In this document: piece by piece, positions 1 to 11,104 of the stretch
Layout of the letters: each line of letters opens with the position of its first letter
How positions within the stretch are numbered: position 1 is the first letter of the stretch
DNA from: Atriophallophorus winterbourni
Taxonomy: Eukaryota > Platyhelminthes > Trematoda > Plagiorchiida > Microphallidae
DNA: 64,000 bases
Direction: 5' to 3'
Assembly (NCBI GenBank): GCA_013407085.1
Contig: JACCGJ010011312.1
Location: 50,029 to 114,028, forward strand
Program-made: the position numbers and the translations under genes
Notes under the pieces: generated by a model
The model's database searches: none
What the model was told of the DNA's origin: nothing
The model's input: only the letters and a program-made list of their open reading frames with translations

Positions 1-176
1 GTTTCAAATTTGACGTTAGCTTCCGGATCATAGGAGAATTCTGCGATGCTGTTCGCAATTCCGTCAACGGAGGGTGGAATAGCACGAGGTTCGGTGATTG
101 GTACTTGCTTCTGCAGAAGAAGTTCCATCAGCATCATTTGTCGCTCCAAAAGAATTTCTATCTTGGATTGTTCCAT
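1..176 (-). pseudogene. Ty3/Gypsy gag N-terminus, cut by window edge (copy 1)
   Basis: The minus-strand ATG is at 174-176 and the reading frame runs off the left edge. The residues are the same as the first ~58 of the gag-integrase ORF that starts at 11070 (MEQSKIEILLERQ start). It is the start of the gag structural protein of an LTR retrotransposon whose 5' LTR follows at 211-586. Whether the rest of this copy is intact cannot be seen. Two base changes separate it from copy 2 (positions 16 and 94). Confidence 0.75.
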
Positions 177-210
177 GATTTTTGTAACTTGAATAAACCC
201 GTCGCCAAAC

Positions 211-586
211 TGTTACGTTCTTGATATGGAGCTAATAATGCACCGGATATGCTTTCCACAATATTGCCCAACCGACTATTGAGAGAGAAGACCAAAGCTT
301 TAGAGAAGATCGTATGGGAGCTCACTTCCAATAATAACAAACATGGTTTACTCATCCATATATATAGGCTGAGACTGTAAAAGGAAATGACCTTGGAAAA
401 TAGCACATTAAAACCGTGTCAAGGACTCGATGGACCAATCAGAATAAAGAGCGAATATGATCAAATTATAATCATGATTTTCACGCCAAATAATTCAAAT
501 CTATGTTGACATAGTGTCAATATAGAGTCGTAATATCTTCAAAGATATTGAGTTTTTAGGGAAAATAAACGTCTTTTCTCATTACA
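211..586 (-). repeat. Gypsy 5' LTR (copy 1)
   Basis: A 376-base block repeated at 11105-11480 and, without its first 12 bases, at 8335-8697. On the plus strand it begins TGTTAC and ends ATTACA. It sits between the gag start and LINE A sequence and so is the outer (5') LTR of a minus-strand element. Compared with 11105-11480 only two differences were found (295 and 372). It was inserted inside the LINE A reverse transcriptase. Confidence 0.8.
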
Positions 587-1119
587 CGCACACGAAGAGT
601 TCGATTTTGCACGAATTTTTCAAACCATGCCAGAAGGGGACCACCAATTTTATAAAACTGGAGCTTGTGCAAGAGGATACTATGATCAACACCGTCAAAG
701 GCTTTGGAAAAGTCGAGGTAAACAACATCTACCCCTAAGCCGAAATCAACTGCTTTGTCCCAGTCATCGCGCGCAAGTATGAGGTTTGTGGTGCATGAAC
801 GATGGCTGCGGAACCCGTGTTGTTCCAATGCGAGAAGGTTGTTTGTTTCCAGGTAATTCATTATTGCGTCGGCCAGGATACTCTCCATAATCTTGGAAAT
901 AATGGGAAGAAGGGTAATTGGGCGGTAATTGCTCGGCATTGTACGATCACCGGATTTAAATATAGGGGTGATAAGTCCGTCTTTCCATTGTCGTGGCATT
1001 TCTGTGGCGTCCAAAGAACGCTGGAATAAGGCTGCTAGGTAGTCTAAGATTATGGGCGCTGCGCCAATTAAAGCTTTTCGGTGTATCCCATCGAGCCCCG
1101 GGGAGGCGTTTTGGCGCAT
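587..1119 (-). pseudogene. LINE A reverse transcriptase, N-terminal half, copy 1
   Basis: RT fingers and palm start: ASPGLDGIH, WKDGLITPIFKSGD, NYRPITLLP, EQHGFRSHRSC, VVYLDFSKAFDGVDH. The last supplies the first catalytic Asp region (motif A). The frame is cut at RTLRVRV by the Gypsy LTR, so the FADD motif is absent from this piece. The final residues of the open frame (to 556) are LTR-encoded. Confidence 0.8.
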
Positions 1120-1477
1120 GCATAGTATTTTTCGATGAACAACCTCAGGGGTAAAAAGATTGGTTGAAATGTGGGGGATTATCGAAACTTGGCGTAGCTG
1201 TAGTGAACCTTGTGTTACCTGAAAGATAGGTTCGAAGTGCGTCCGAAGTTCATTCGCTGCGTTAACTTACGTAGCAGTTAACCCTCTCGAAGATTGAAGA
1301 GGTGGTATGCCGATTTTTACTTTTCTTTTGCTGTTTATGTGCTGGTACAGGAGTTTTGGGTTCTGCACGAACTTATCAGTCAGGCTGCGTTGATATAAGT
1401 ATCGATCTTGCCGCTTGAGAGAAACGCTATGATTCCCAGCTGGAAGGAGTGGGACATGTAGTATACCTGTACCAAGC

Positions 1478-2352
1478 TTAATTACGTAGAGCAATTACTT
1501 TTCTAGTTCTGCTTCGAATTTCTGCATTTTTGCGCTGCGGTGCATATGGCTTTTCGAATGTACAAATATCCAAGAGTGCATGCCATTTCGTCACAAACTC
1601 GGTCCAGCAGGCGTCAAGTCCCAAATTTTCGGGCACAGTCCAATTGTTAGCGGAAACAAGTTCGGATAGACGATAATCGGTCCCATATCGCTGTTTTTGT
1701 ACACGATTGTTTGGATAATAAGCGTACGAGATATATGAAAAACATAAGATTACGTGGTCACTTTTACCTAGTGGGGGATAGGTAACCATGTTGGATATCA
1801 TATGCTCTTCATTGGTAAAGATTAGATCGAGAGTTGATGCATTGGAGCTTCCACTATAGCGGGTGGGGTCCAGTACGTGATTATACAATGGGTGAGAGGT
1901 AATAACTTCCAGAAAATCTCTTGCAAAGTTGTGAACCGTGGTACCTGATGACAAACCAGGTGAATTAAAGTCGCCCATAATCAACATGTGGGTAAAGTTC
2001 ATTGATAAGAAATTTTGGATACAGGTAAGCAAACAATGGTCACTTTCTTCCGATGTGTTTGGGGGACGGTAGATTACGGCAAGTAGTGCAGAATCACTTA
2101 TTTGTAAATTGAGGCGGCACCAAAGGGTATCAATGTGGAGTAATCTCTCATCATCAACCAGTTCACAGGAGAGAGCTTGATTAACATATAGTACACCACC
2201 ACCTTTGAATGGACGATCCATACGAAAAAGTTGCATTCGGACAAGGCGATTTCAGAAGATAATACATCTGTGGTGAGCCACGTTTCTGTTATCGCAATAA
2301 GGTCGAAATTTTCGGCTAAATTCAAGACATTTAGTTCAGAATGTTTTGTCAA
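1478..2352 (-). pseudogene. LINE A endonuclease domain, copy 1 (frameshifted)
   Basis: APE-type endonuclease that nicks target DNA for LINE insertion. Visible motifs in order: AITETWLT, GGGVLYVNQ, VIYRPPNTS, MGDFNSPG, LDLIFTNEE, GKSDHVIL. A one-base deletion near 2236 splits this copy into 2352-2241 and 2236-1478. Copy 2 (12372-13259) is open across the same point, so the break is newer than the duplication. A stop near 1478 precedes a linker (1267-1494) toward the RT. Confidence 0.75.
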
Positions 2353-2733
2353 AAAAAACTCTCAATGGGATCGGCTACTGGAGGTGCACTTATTCCACCG
2401 GCCCCGATGAAGCCGGCTTCTGGGAGTTTTTTGAAACAGTCGTGAGTAATTCACTAGCAGATGGGTCTCCATTCGACGCGACTGTTGATTGTAGACGAGG
2501 CTGTGGTTTGTCGACTGCGGAGCGAAGTCGAACCTCCGTGGGTGCAAGGCGCATATCCTCTGAGAATGGTGCAGATACGTCAGGAGAGGGGGGTACCGCT
2601 GTGTTTCGAGGATGCTTGGGTTTTGGCTTGTCAGCAGCCGTTCGCAAGCGAATTTCCGCGTGGGCTAGGTGCTTAAATTGGTACCACGCCTGTAGAGCAG
2701 TGTGAACCATATCTTCAGAATGAAAAGTAATTT

Positions 2734-3813
2734 TTAATATCCTTGGACCCTGGCCCTCGTAACTGAGCGAATTCGGTAAGCGTTTGACGGCAGTAGAAAA
2801 AGTACCGGAAATTCGGCTTTGCGACTGAATAAAACGCCACTGATCACAGTCGTGTGTCTCAGATATAGCGGCATCGTCATTGACGAGTTCCGGAACGCCA
2901 TAGAGAAAGATACTTTTTTGTCACTTGCCTCTTTCCAATTATACGACGGCTGCTTTTTCAGTTGGCGTTCACTCCAGGGAATGTCCGGATGTTTACGAAT
3001 TGCAGTTGAACCCCGGTTCAAGGTGTGAGCGGCAAGCAAGACATTTTCGATATCTTCCATTGCGTTGAGCGTTACTCTTAGAAGTATCGGTTCGCCAAAA
3101 TGAGGTGAGTTCGGGTGACATGACAAACGTACTAAACTCACTGGATTAGCAGGCACGTGAAGGGTATCGCATAATGCAAACCATTGCTGTGTGTCAGCTT
3201 GCTGACGAGTTTTAAAGCACGGAGATGTAGTTCCCGGCACATTAGAGCACATTATTGTCAATGAATCAGGGAAATTCTGAGAAGCAACTGGCTTCCTGGC
3301 CGATGACATCACTTTAGTGAATTTCTCTGTAGAAAGAGGAACATCACTTTTAATTGCTGGTGAGTTTCAAGCGACTAACGACGCGAATGTGGGAACGGGA
3401 TGAGGTGCGAGTTTTTCAATCTGCAACGGTTGAGAATTTGAAGAAACATTTATTCCATCTAATTGGCTCAGTCGCTTTTCAAGGGATGCTATTATTTTCG
3501 ATTGTTGATCTAACAGTTTATGCAGAAAACGAACAATGGGGTTGTTTGTACAGGCTTTGCAAAACCAGAGCATAGTTGAATTTTTTTGATGGGCAATAAA
3601 ATCAGCAGGCGTCAAACCTGAGCAACCAGAATGAAAGCGGGTACAACAAATGCTGCATACTATTCCTTCTAAAACCGAAGTTAAACATCCAGTTTCCCCG
3701 CAAACGGCAAGTCCCGGTGAGCTTTTGGATTCCTGAGATTTCTTACGAGTAATTGGTTGATTTGGCGTAGTTGACGAGTTACGACGAACAGTTTTTGAGC
3801 CACGGAGAACCAT
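2734..3813 (-). pseudogene. LINE A ORF1 (PHD finger protein), copy 1
   Basis: The frame starts at the ATG at 3813. Residues ~37-88 form a Cys/His-rich PHD-like finger (CGETGC, CSICCTRFHSGC, WFCKAC), typical of ORF1 proteins of CR1-like elements that bind nucleic acid or chromatin. An in-frame TGA ends the first piece at 3367. The same frame resumes (from 3312, MMSSARKP) and runs to 2734 with an RRM-like stretch ending ARVQGY. The TGA is also present in copy 2, so it predates the duplication. A further open stretch in another frame (2390-2710) links to ORF2. Confidence 0.65.
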
Positions 3814-3861
3814 TGTCAGTAATGTAATATTGAAAACTTAAATTAAACAAATGTTACAAAA

Positions 3862-5271
3862 GTGACGGAGCGAAATTTCACGTTGACCTTCCAGTTGAAA
3901 GCAGTTCTTAACAACTGTCCGTCTGTCAATCCCAGCTTTAGAAAAGACCGCGCTGAACATGTTGGAACATTTTCTGTTCGCGAATTTACAGACCACTTTC
4001 TGAAACCACGGGCTTCAGCTCACATCGGTGTCATGATTGTCAGAACTCTCAGACAAATAGGCCAGAAAGCTGCACTGACTCTTACCTTAGATAGTCTATC
4101 TATTGATGTTTGCTGTTTATCGGAAACGCGCTTATATGATCAGTCCATAATTACTGAACTTACTGCCCCAAACCTTTCAACTCGCTACTTTTTGCGCTGC
4201 TCTGGTGATTCTGTAGCTGCCATGTTAGGACAGGCGGGTGTTGGTATAGTGCTGAATTCACGTGCCGAATCCTGTCTAATCGATTGGATTCCTTGGAATA
4301 GCAGGATGTGCGCAGTTAGACTAGCCACTAATATTAGACCAAACTCGAAATCTTCTCATCAGAGATGCTTGTTTATTGTAGCAACTTACGCTCCGACTAA
4401 CACCAATTCCGACGACGAGAAGAACGCCTTCTACGACGATCTTTATGCTCTTTTGCGACGTGCAAAAAGCTCCGATATTGTTGTCTTAGCGGGAGATATG
4501 AATGCCAAACTGGGTCGCTTAGATACATCTGAATCACAATTAGGTGGCATGTTTGGTCTTGAAAGCCAACGCACAGATAATGGTGAACGGTTTATACAAT
4601 TCTGTGCACAATCTCGATTATTCATTAGCAGCACTTCCTTTCGCCATAAAAGATGTCAAATTACCACACGGCGCTCACCAGATGGAAGCCAACCTTCGGC
4701 CCAAATCGACCATATCGCCATGAGTGCTCGCTGGAGAGGTTGCATTGAGGACTGCCGCTCCTTTTGGAATACCTGCATAGATTCAGATCATGCTCTAGTG
4801 CGATGTAGGTTCTCGTTAAAGTTCCCCGGTACGAAGCCTTCGAATGGGAAACGCATTGTGGTCGAAAAATTCTCTCTGCCTGCAGTTCAAGACATTTATA
4901 GGACCACCTTGAGTAAATCACTCCCAGTTGCTCAGTGTGCAACTGCCGATGAAAGGTGGAACAAAATAGCAGGGATTATGCGAGCCGCTGCAATAACAGC
5001 CTGTGAGACTACACAACCAACCCAAAAGTCTCACTGGATTTCACAGCGCTCTATAGAAATTATCCACCAGCGACGCCAAATATCTCATGGTCCTGGACAC
5101 AACACAGAGCGTAGACGCGTGAGGAATGAACTTAAACGGAGCTTAAGACAAGACAGAGAAAGGTGGTGGCTAAATAAGGTCGAAGAAATGGAAATAGCAA
5201 ATAATGCGGGTAACGTGCGAAAACTCTTCCAACTTATTCGATCGACTGGGCCAACGAAAAAAGGAGTGTGA
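3862..5271 (+). pseudogene. RTE endonuclease and linker, with borrowed N-terminus
   Basis: APE-like endonuclease: IGVMIVRTLRQIGQ opens the domain at residue ~55, then CCLSETRLYD, VATYAPTN, VLAGDMNAKLG, QIDHIAMS and DSDHALVRC. These are the expected metal and phosphate-binding landmarks. The first ~14 codons (3862-3903) are antisense of the LINE A leader, so the true RTE start is downstream or missing. The ORF ends at 5271 after TKKGV because of a frameshift; the RT continues in the next frame. Confidence 0.8.
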
Positions 5272-7290
5272 GACTATCGCTGAAATAGACGATACTCTTA
5301 TCTCTAATAAGAATCGCCGCCTCTCACGTTGGGCCGAACATTTTGAAGAACAATTCAGCTGGTCGTCTGCAACAGAATCTTTCCCTCATTTGAAGCAGTG
5401 CGATCCTTGGTCGGTTAGCGTAGATCCCCCTAATGATTTAGAAATTAAAGAATGTATCGAATCCATGAAACGATTCAAAGCTGCTGGCCCCGATGACATA
5501 CCACCTGTCTTGTTCAAAGGAGGTGGCTAAGTCCTAATCAGCACACTAGGCGATCTCCCCCGTGAAGTGTGGTTATCAGAATCCGTCCCTCCGAGTTGGG
5601 GCGAATCGGTTATCATACCTGTATTTAAAAAAGGTGCGCGAAGCTCATGCTCTAATAATCGTGGGATAAGTCTCACTCCCATCATTATGAGATTATTAGC
5701 GTCCATATGTCTTCGAAGATTAACATCGCATAGGAAATCACAGATCCGAGAGCAGCAAGCTGGCTTCCGGCCTGGCAGAGGCTGTGTCGAACACATTTTT
5801 ACTCTTCGACGGATCTTAGAACTGCGGCGCACTTATCGACAGCCGACAATAGCCATCTTTTTAGACTTCAAAGGAGCATTTGATTCAGTCGATCTAAATG
5901 TCCTGTTTAACACCTTGTTGTGCAAAGACGTTCCGCAAAAGTATGTCAACATACTACGTGCACTTTATGCTCATACATCCGGATGCGTTATGTTTTACAA
6001 CGAAGTCTCACTCAAATTCCACACTACAAGTGGCGTCCGACAAGGATGCCCGATTTCTCCGTTTTTGTTCAATTTTGTAATTGATGCAATTATGGAGTTG
6101 TGCAACGATGGTGCCCCAGCTTTCGGATTTCACATAATGCCAGGCGTCAAGCTTCTCGACTTGGATTATGCTGATGATATAGTTCTGCTCTTTGACTCGT
6201 ACACAGATGCACAGGCGATACTGACCAAGCTATCTAGTATTGTGCCCGCATTTGGAATGCGTTTTGCACCCTCTAAGTGCAGTGTTCTGCTGCAGGACAT
6301 CGACATATCGAACAGCATTTTATTACTTGACAATCAGGCTCTTAAAATTGTAGATCGTTCTACGTATCTCGGTAGTTGTATCAATAATTCTGCATCGTTA
6401 GATGACGAGGTCTCAGCACGCATTTCTAAAGCGACCGTAGCATTCCGCAACCTAGGTCACCTCTGGCGTCAGAAAGGACTATCTCTGTTACTCAAGGGTA
6501 GAGTCTATAAAGCTACAGTTCGGGCTGTGTTACTATATGGGTGCGAAACCTGGACCTTACGTAAAGAACACATTCAGCGTCTCCAAGTATTTGACAACCG
6601 GTGTCTCCGCGGCATTCTACGAGTTAGCTGTTACCATCGTATGCGCACCGATGCTCTCCGAAATAAGTTGTTGGGTAGTAATGTCGATATAGAGAAGCAG
6701 ATCAACCTGCATAGGTTACGCTGGCTGGGTCACTTTTTACGGATGCCGGACCACCGACTTCCGAAACAGATTCTTTTTGCGACGCCACATCCTGATTGGC
6801 GTAAATCTCGGGGTGGCCAATCCGTCACATGGCATAGGCAGTTAAAAACCCTTACTAGTAACCTTTCCAAAGTAGGCGCAGCGCGTCTTCCAGGCTGGTG
6901 TCCCCGCGATCAGATATCGCAGTGGTTAGTTACGCTTCAGGATATGTCCCGAAACCGTGTTCAATGGCGGTCTTGCACTAAGCATCTTGGAGTGTTTGCT
7001 TAACCTTGTATGTTGTCAAGCGGAGTGACGAGAAAAGCCTGTTATGATGCATGACAGTGAAAGCCGCAAGGGAGCTGCCGTGCTGATGTCGCTCTACTCG
7101 TTCACGAAACTTGTTTGAATGTATGTTCCATTCGAGGTGTAGGCACCTCGCACCAGTTTGTTTGTGCTTACTCTTCTATAGAAGCCGTAGCAACTTAAGT
7201 CCCACCCTTCCCCATCTTTTAGGATTTTAATTTTTCATGGTTGTATGGCAGTTAAGCATTCGGTACGTGCTACCGGTGTATTGCTGTCTT
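3904..7290 (+). mobile_element. RTE-type LINE, nearly full coding length
   Basis: A plus-strand RTE-clade retrotransposon: APE endonuclease, linker, then reverse transcriptase with a C-terminal domain, with no ORF1. The left edge coincides with the end of the duplicated LINE A sequence at 3903. The 3' UTR runs from the stop at 7003 to about 7290, where a short GAT-repeat meets the 3' end of LINE A copy 2 tail to tail. Two lesions are visible: one frameshift near 5246-5265 (in an A-rich run) and one in-frame TAA at 5528. Confidence 0.8.
5204..7003 (+). pseudogene. RTE reverse transcriptase
   Basis: The frame covers the end of the linker and the whole RT: AAGPDDIPPVLFK, one TAA stop (5528-5530), then [48 protein letters not shown] (motif A), [23 protein letters not shown] (YADD catalytic motif intact). 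The C-terminal domain has [14 protein letters not shown]-like [13 protein letters not shown] and a Trp-rich tail, typical of RTE. The stop at 7003 fits the family length. Confidence 0.85.
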
Positions 7291-8334
7291 AGATGATGAT
7301 GATGTACGGGTAGGAGATCGACTCCAGACACGGGAAATAGTGAGTCTGAAAGAGTGGGAAACTTGGAACGCGTTATAATCGGTGTGAATACAGAAGAAGA
7401 AAAACGTCACGCAGAATAAACATACCCTTTCATATGTGTCCAAGCGTTGTTTAAAGGTTGAGACTGATTGGGAGTTTACAACGGTTGCCGGCAGTGCGTT
7501 CCATACTCGCGTAATTCGAAGCGTTAAAAAATTACTGCGGCAATTTAACCGGCTGGTTTGGTGTGAGAGCTTGAGATTATGTCCACGGTGATTGACAAGA
7601 GGAGACAAGATAAACATATTCCTGCATGGATGATTGATTTCAGTAAGTGCACGGAATGTGAAAATCAGATCTCCCCGCAGACGACGGTATTTCAGGGAAA
7701 AGAGATTACATCTTCTCAGACGTTCCTCATATGCTGTACTGGACAAACCTCGAACAAACTTGGTAGCTCTGCGTTGAGGTTGCTCCAGTTGCTGTATATC
7801 CTTCCTTAGCCATGGACTCCATGCGCAGACAGAGTATTCCAGCGGTGGACGAACATAGGCTGTCAACAAACGTGGCAGGATCTGTGCGTGAAAATGTCCG
7901 AAGACTCGTCTAGGAAATCCTAGATTTCTGTTTGTCGATCCAGCAGCCTTGCAGCAATGACGAGAGCAGCCTAGATCCCACTGCACAATGATTCAAAGTT
8001 CCGTTTCGCTCTCGACATTTTGTAGTTGCTCACCTCCAGGGGTGATTTAATTTTCAGTGAAAGAGTATGTCACTTAGATGTATTAAAATTCAGGCGATTT
8101 TCAGATGACCACTTGTGTAGCACATCTAGATCGGCCTGCAATTTGTCGTGGTCATCTGATGTCGCCAAAGCTTGATGTCATCCGCGAACATAAGAAATGG
8201 TGACTTTGTTGTTAACCCGATATCATTGATGAAAATGAAAAACAATCGTGGGCCTAGTACGGATCCCTATGGGACACCACAGGTCGCTGTGAAGCTCTCC
8301 GAATGGGATTGCCTGACACGCACACGAAGAGTTC
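7270..8334 (-). pseudogene. LINE A copy 2: RT C-terminal part and 3' end
   Basis: Continuation of LINE A after the Gypsy insertion. Just inside 8334 the frame reads RTLRVRVRQSHSES, then CGVPQGSVLGPRL and MFADDIKLW (FADD intact, near 8190). After stops and a frame change, 7986-7270 encodes the C-terminal region with RPPLEYSVCAWSPW, RRATKFVRGL and RVWNALPATVV, common to CR1-like elements. The 3' end is near 7290, beside a short ATC/GAT repeat. Confidence 0.75.
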
Positions 8335-8697
8335 GATATGGAGCTAATAATGCACCGGATATGCTTTCCACAATATTGCCCAACCGACTATTGAGAGAGA
8401 AGACCAAAGCTTCAGAGAAGATCGTATGGGAGCTCACTTCCAATAATAACAAACATGGTTTACTCATCCATATATATAGGCTGAGAATGTAAAAGGAAAT
8501 GACCTTGGAAAATAGCACATTAAAACCGTGTCAAGGACTCGATGGACCAATCAGAATAAAGGGCGAATATGATCAAATTATAATCATGTTTTTCGCGCCA
8601 AATAATTCAAATCTATGTTGACATAGTGTCAATATAGAGTCGTAATATCTTCAAAGATATTGAGTTTTTAGGGAAAATAAACGTCTTTTCCCATTAC
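8335..8697 (-). repeat. Gypsy 3' LTR
   Basis: Matches 11117-11479 with about four differences (for example 8562, 8590, 8595, 8691). Relative to the other LTRs it lacks the first 12 plus-strand bases (TGTTACGTTCTT); LINE A sequence abuts directly at GATATGG. On the inner side it is followed by a purine-rich tract (minus sense). Confidence 0.85.
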
Positions 8698-8710
8698 CTC
8701 CCTTTTTAAA
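8698..8710 (-). other. Polypurine tract of the Gypsy element
   Basis: Minus strand AAAAAGGGAGG lies immediately upstream of the 3' LTR, the expected position for priming plus-strand cDNA. Confidence 0.6.
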
Positions 8711-8716
8711 AGTGAC

Positions 8717-9090
8717 TCAGTACCGACAGAGCTTGGGGTTCACTTGAAGTGGTACGACAGTCTTGCGTCTTCGGTTAGTCCATCGTCGGGGTTCTAGTGC
8801 GCGATCGGGAGCGATAATGTCAGGTGGTATTTCAACCGGAGGAGATGGGAGCTGGAAGGTATCAAATAGAAGATCCAACGGAAGATTCACTGGTTCCGCA
8901 GGTTCTAACTCCGACTGTCCTTCTCTTGGTCTCAATTGATTGAGATGGCGTATCCAAACGTCGTTTCCAACTTGGATGTCGAACATAACGCTACCTCTCC
9001 GACATACAACCTTGCCCTCGATCCATGGGTTTCTTCGTTGTCGATAATCACGAGCATAGACGCTGGATCCCACTTTGAAGCTCCTTTGAC
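8717..9090 (-). pseudogene. Integrase C-terminal domain (shifted frame)
   Basis: VGSSVYARDY, WIEGKVV, DIQVGNDVWIRHLNQLRP is the SH3/GPY-like C-terminal integrase domain that binds DNA. It is in a different frame from the gag-integrase ORF, which derails near 9085-9090 after HLVKGASK. A single indel there separates the two. The Pro-rich tail runs to the stop near 8717, just before the purine tract. Confidence 0.75.
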
Positions 9091-11070
9091 TAGATGCTGA
9101 TGAACCTGAGGTTGCGGTGGCTTCGGGACCATTGCGTTATTGACTGTACGAAGTTTTCTACCCATTAGTGCCTCTGCTGGCGTTTGACTATTCATCAGGG
9201 ATTCGTGTGGGGTCGTCCGGTAGACTAACAGGAATCGTTGCAAGTTGTCGACGGTAGTCCCCTCCCCTCGGAACTTGAGCATTGCTCTTTTGAATGTGTC
9301 GACAAACCTCTCCGCTTGTCCGTTCGATTGGGGATGGTAGATCGGAGTCCGGATATGCTCAATTGCATTCTTCTTGCAGAATTCGGCAAAATGAGCTGAT
9401 GTGAATTGGGATCCACTATCTGAGACAATGGTATCGGGAACTCCGTGTTGGCTGAATAGCGAACTGAGTGCTCCGATTGTGGTCGAACTAGTGGCAGGAG
9501 AGAGCGGGACGATTTCTGGCCATTTCGAATAAGCGTCTACCAAGACTAAGTAGGTGGTTCCGTTGAGTGGGTCGGCGAAGTCAATATGGATACGCGACCA
9601 TGCTTTGTCAGGTCGAGGCCACGGAACCGGTGTTGCGTGAGCAGGAAGTTTTGCCGCTTGTTGACAATTGGTACAGCGCCTGACAAACTCGGTGATGTCA
9701 GCGTCCATCCCTGGCCAGTAGGCGAAACTTCGGGCGATTGCTTTCATCCGATTGAGCCCCGGATGTCCAGCATGAAATTGACGTATTACCCGTTGACGCA
9801 AAGCAGCGGGAATAACGACTCGAGCACCAAACATGAGACAGTCATCCACGATTGATAAGGATTCCCGTCTTTGGAACAGTTGATTGTCAGTCGATTTTGG
9901 TGCTAGTCTAGGCCAGCCAGATTGAACATACCTGATAGCTTCTGAGAGAACCTCGTCGTCGTTCAGTGTCCACTTTATATCTGCGACCGTCATGGGAAGG
10001 TTTCGCAATGCTGTGGTCAACTGATCGCGTACATACTGCTCAGTAGATATAGCTGCAATCCTGTCAGAAGGTGCACTGCTGCACTGGATTTGGTTGCACA
10101 AAGCATTGTTTGGCTGATCTGATGAAAACCTGTGCTGGTTTTGCTGCGGCTTTGAAAAGGGCCTCGAAATCTTTGGTTTCGACGAAACTTGTTGTTTCGT
10201 TCTGGATCTGCAGAATCCTTCTTTGTGGCCTGTGACGTTGCACTGACTGCAACGGTGTTGTTTGAAGGGACAATATCGGGCGTAGTGCCAGGCTCCGCAA
10301 TGCCAACATGAAGACGGTGGCTTTTTTGCGCTGGAATCTTGTGACGAATGCCAATTGCTTTGCTGAACGGCATAGACAGTGTCGGTGCCATGATTCCCAT
10401 GTTGAATCATTGCCGAATCTTCTTGGAGACGGACCAGTCGTAGATATTCATCACCAATGGCTTGGAGAGTGAATGAGGGTTCTTGCTCAAGTTTGTTGAG
10501 CAGTCGCGTTCGAATATCAGCGAAACGCGGAGATACCAGGCTGCATATGAATATCAAGGACTTGAACTGGTCGTCTGTGAGGGACCGCAACTTGAAGCGT
10601 TCACATTCGCGATTGACAATGCCCATGTGCGTCAGGAAGTCATCAGTGTCATTCATTTTCAGCTTGAGGCACCTGTAACGTGTGTTGAAGAGAGATACCT
10701 GCTCACCGAAAAGTTCAATCAGTGACTTGATCGTCTCATCAAAAGTTCTATCCCGAGGATTCTTGGGAAGGATCAGGTTGCAGTACTTATCCAGCTCTGC
10801 TGGGCCAAGTTTACGTAGCAGCAGCCGAACTTTCCATGCATCATCTTGGGCTGAAAAATCAACACGAAAAAGATCTTCATAACGCCTGAACCAAGTTTCA
10901 AATGTGACGTTAGCTTCCGGATCATAGGAGAATTCTGCGATGCTGTTCGCAATTCCGTCAACGGAGGGTGGAATAGCACGAGGTTCTGTGATTGGTACTT
11001 GCTTCTGCAGAAGAAGTTCCATCAGCATCATTTGTCGCTCCAAAAGAATTTCTATCTTGGATTGTTCCAT
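9085..11070 (-). CDS. Gag-integrase fusion protein
   Basis: Start ATG at 11070 (the open frame extends to 8932). Residues ~30-215: retroviral-type gag. Residues ~255-295: two zinc-knuckle-like clusters (CWHCGAWHYARYC and CSQCNVTGHKEGFC). At ~345-355 gag runs straight into sequence that normally follows RNase H (AAISTEQYVRD). Then come the H2C2 integrase zinc finger (HAGHPGLNRMK, CTNCQQ) and the DDE core with all three acidic residues (HIDFAD, IVSDSGSQFT, HPQSNGQAERF). Protease, RT and RNase H are missing but the frame is kept across the junction. The C-terminus is frameshifted. Confidence 0.85.
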
Positions 11071-11090
11071 GATTTTTGTAACTTGAATAA

Positions 11091-11101
11091 ACCCGTCGCC
11101 A
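11091..11101 (-). other. Primer-binding-like site
   Basis: The minus strand reads TGGCGACGGGT just inside the 5' LTR (a few bases after ...GTAACA). A TGG start fits annealing to a tRNA 3' CCA end. Which tRNA was not determined. Confidence 0.45.
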
Positions 11102-11104
11102 AAC

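Larger units (their letters stand above)
1..3903. repeat. Left copy of a 3.9-kb+ near-identical duplication
   Basis: This stretch matches 10895-14797 base for base at a constant offset of 10,894. By eye I found about 15 substitutions and two compensating one-base indels (a missing C near 2236, an extra A near 2350). The match includes part of a Gypsy gag, its LTR, and most of LINE A up to its 5' end. It continues off the left edge. Because the Gypsy insertion site inside LINE A is shared, the two copies come from a duplication and not from independent insertions. Assembly duplication cannot be excluded. Confidence 0.9.
587..3903 (-). mobile_element. LINE family A, copy 1 (5' portion, broken by Gypsy)
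   Basis: A CR1/Jockey-like non-LTR retrotransposon. In transcript order it carries a 5' leader (3903-3814), ORF1 with a PHD-type zinc finger, an APE-type endonuclease with MGDFNSP, and the N-terminal half of the reverse transcriptase with YLDFSKAFD. The coding sequence stops at the Gypsy LTR (586). The rest of this copy lies beyond the window. Family placement rests on the ORF1 plus EN-RT layout and the RT motifs; no search was run. Confidence 0.8.

Noticed and set aside
802..1029. Plus-strand open frame opposite the LINE A RT (also at 11696)
   Set aside because: Antisense shadow of the RT; duplicated only because the LINE is duplicated.
2346..2705. Plus-strand frame of ~119-166 codons (also 13099-13599)
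   Set aside because: Overlaps LINE A ORF1/EN on the other strand, with no domain resemblance; composition follows the antisense of the coding strand.
7310..7440. Long C-terminal extension of the LINE A frame (…FCIHTDYNAF…)
   Set aside because: Beyond the conserved RLD motif the residues look like translated 3' UTR; an ancestral stop was probably lost.
8932..9084. C-terminal end of the 712-residue gag-integrase open frame as real protein
   Set aside because: After about 9085 the true integrase C-terminus continues in another frame (8717-9090), so the last ~50 residues are frameshift noise.
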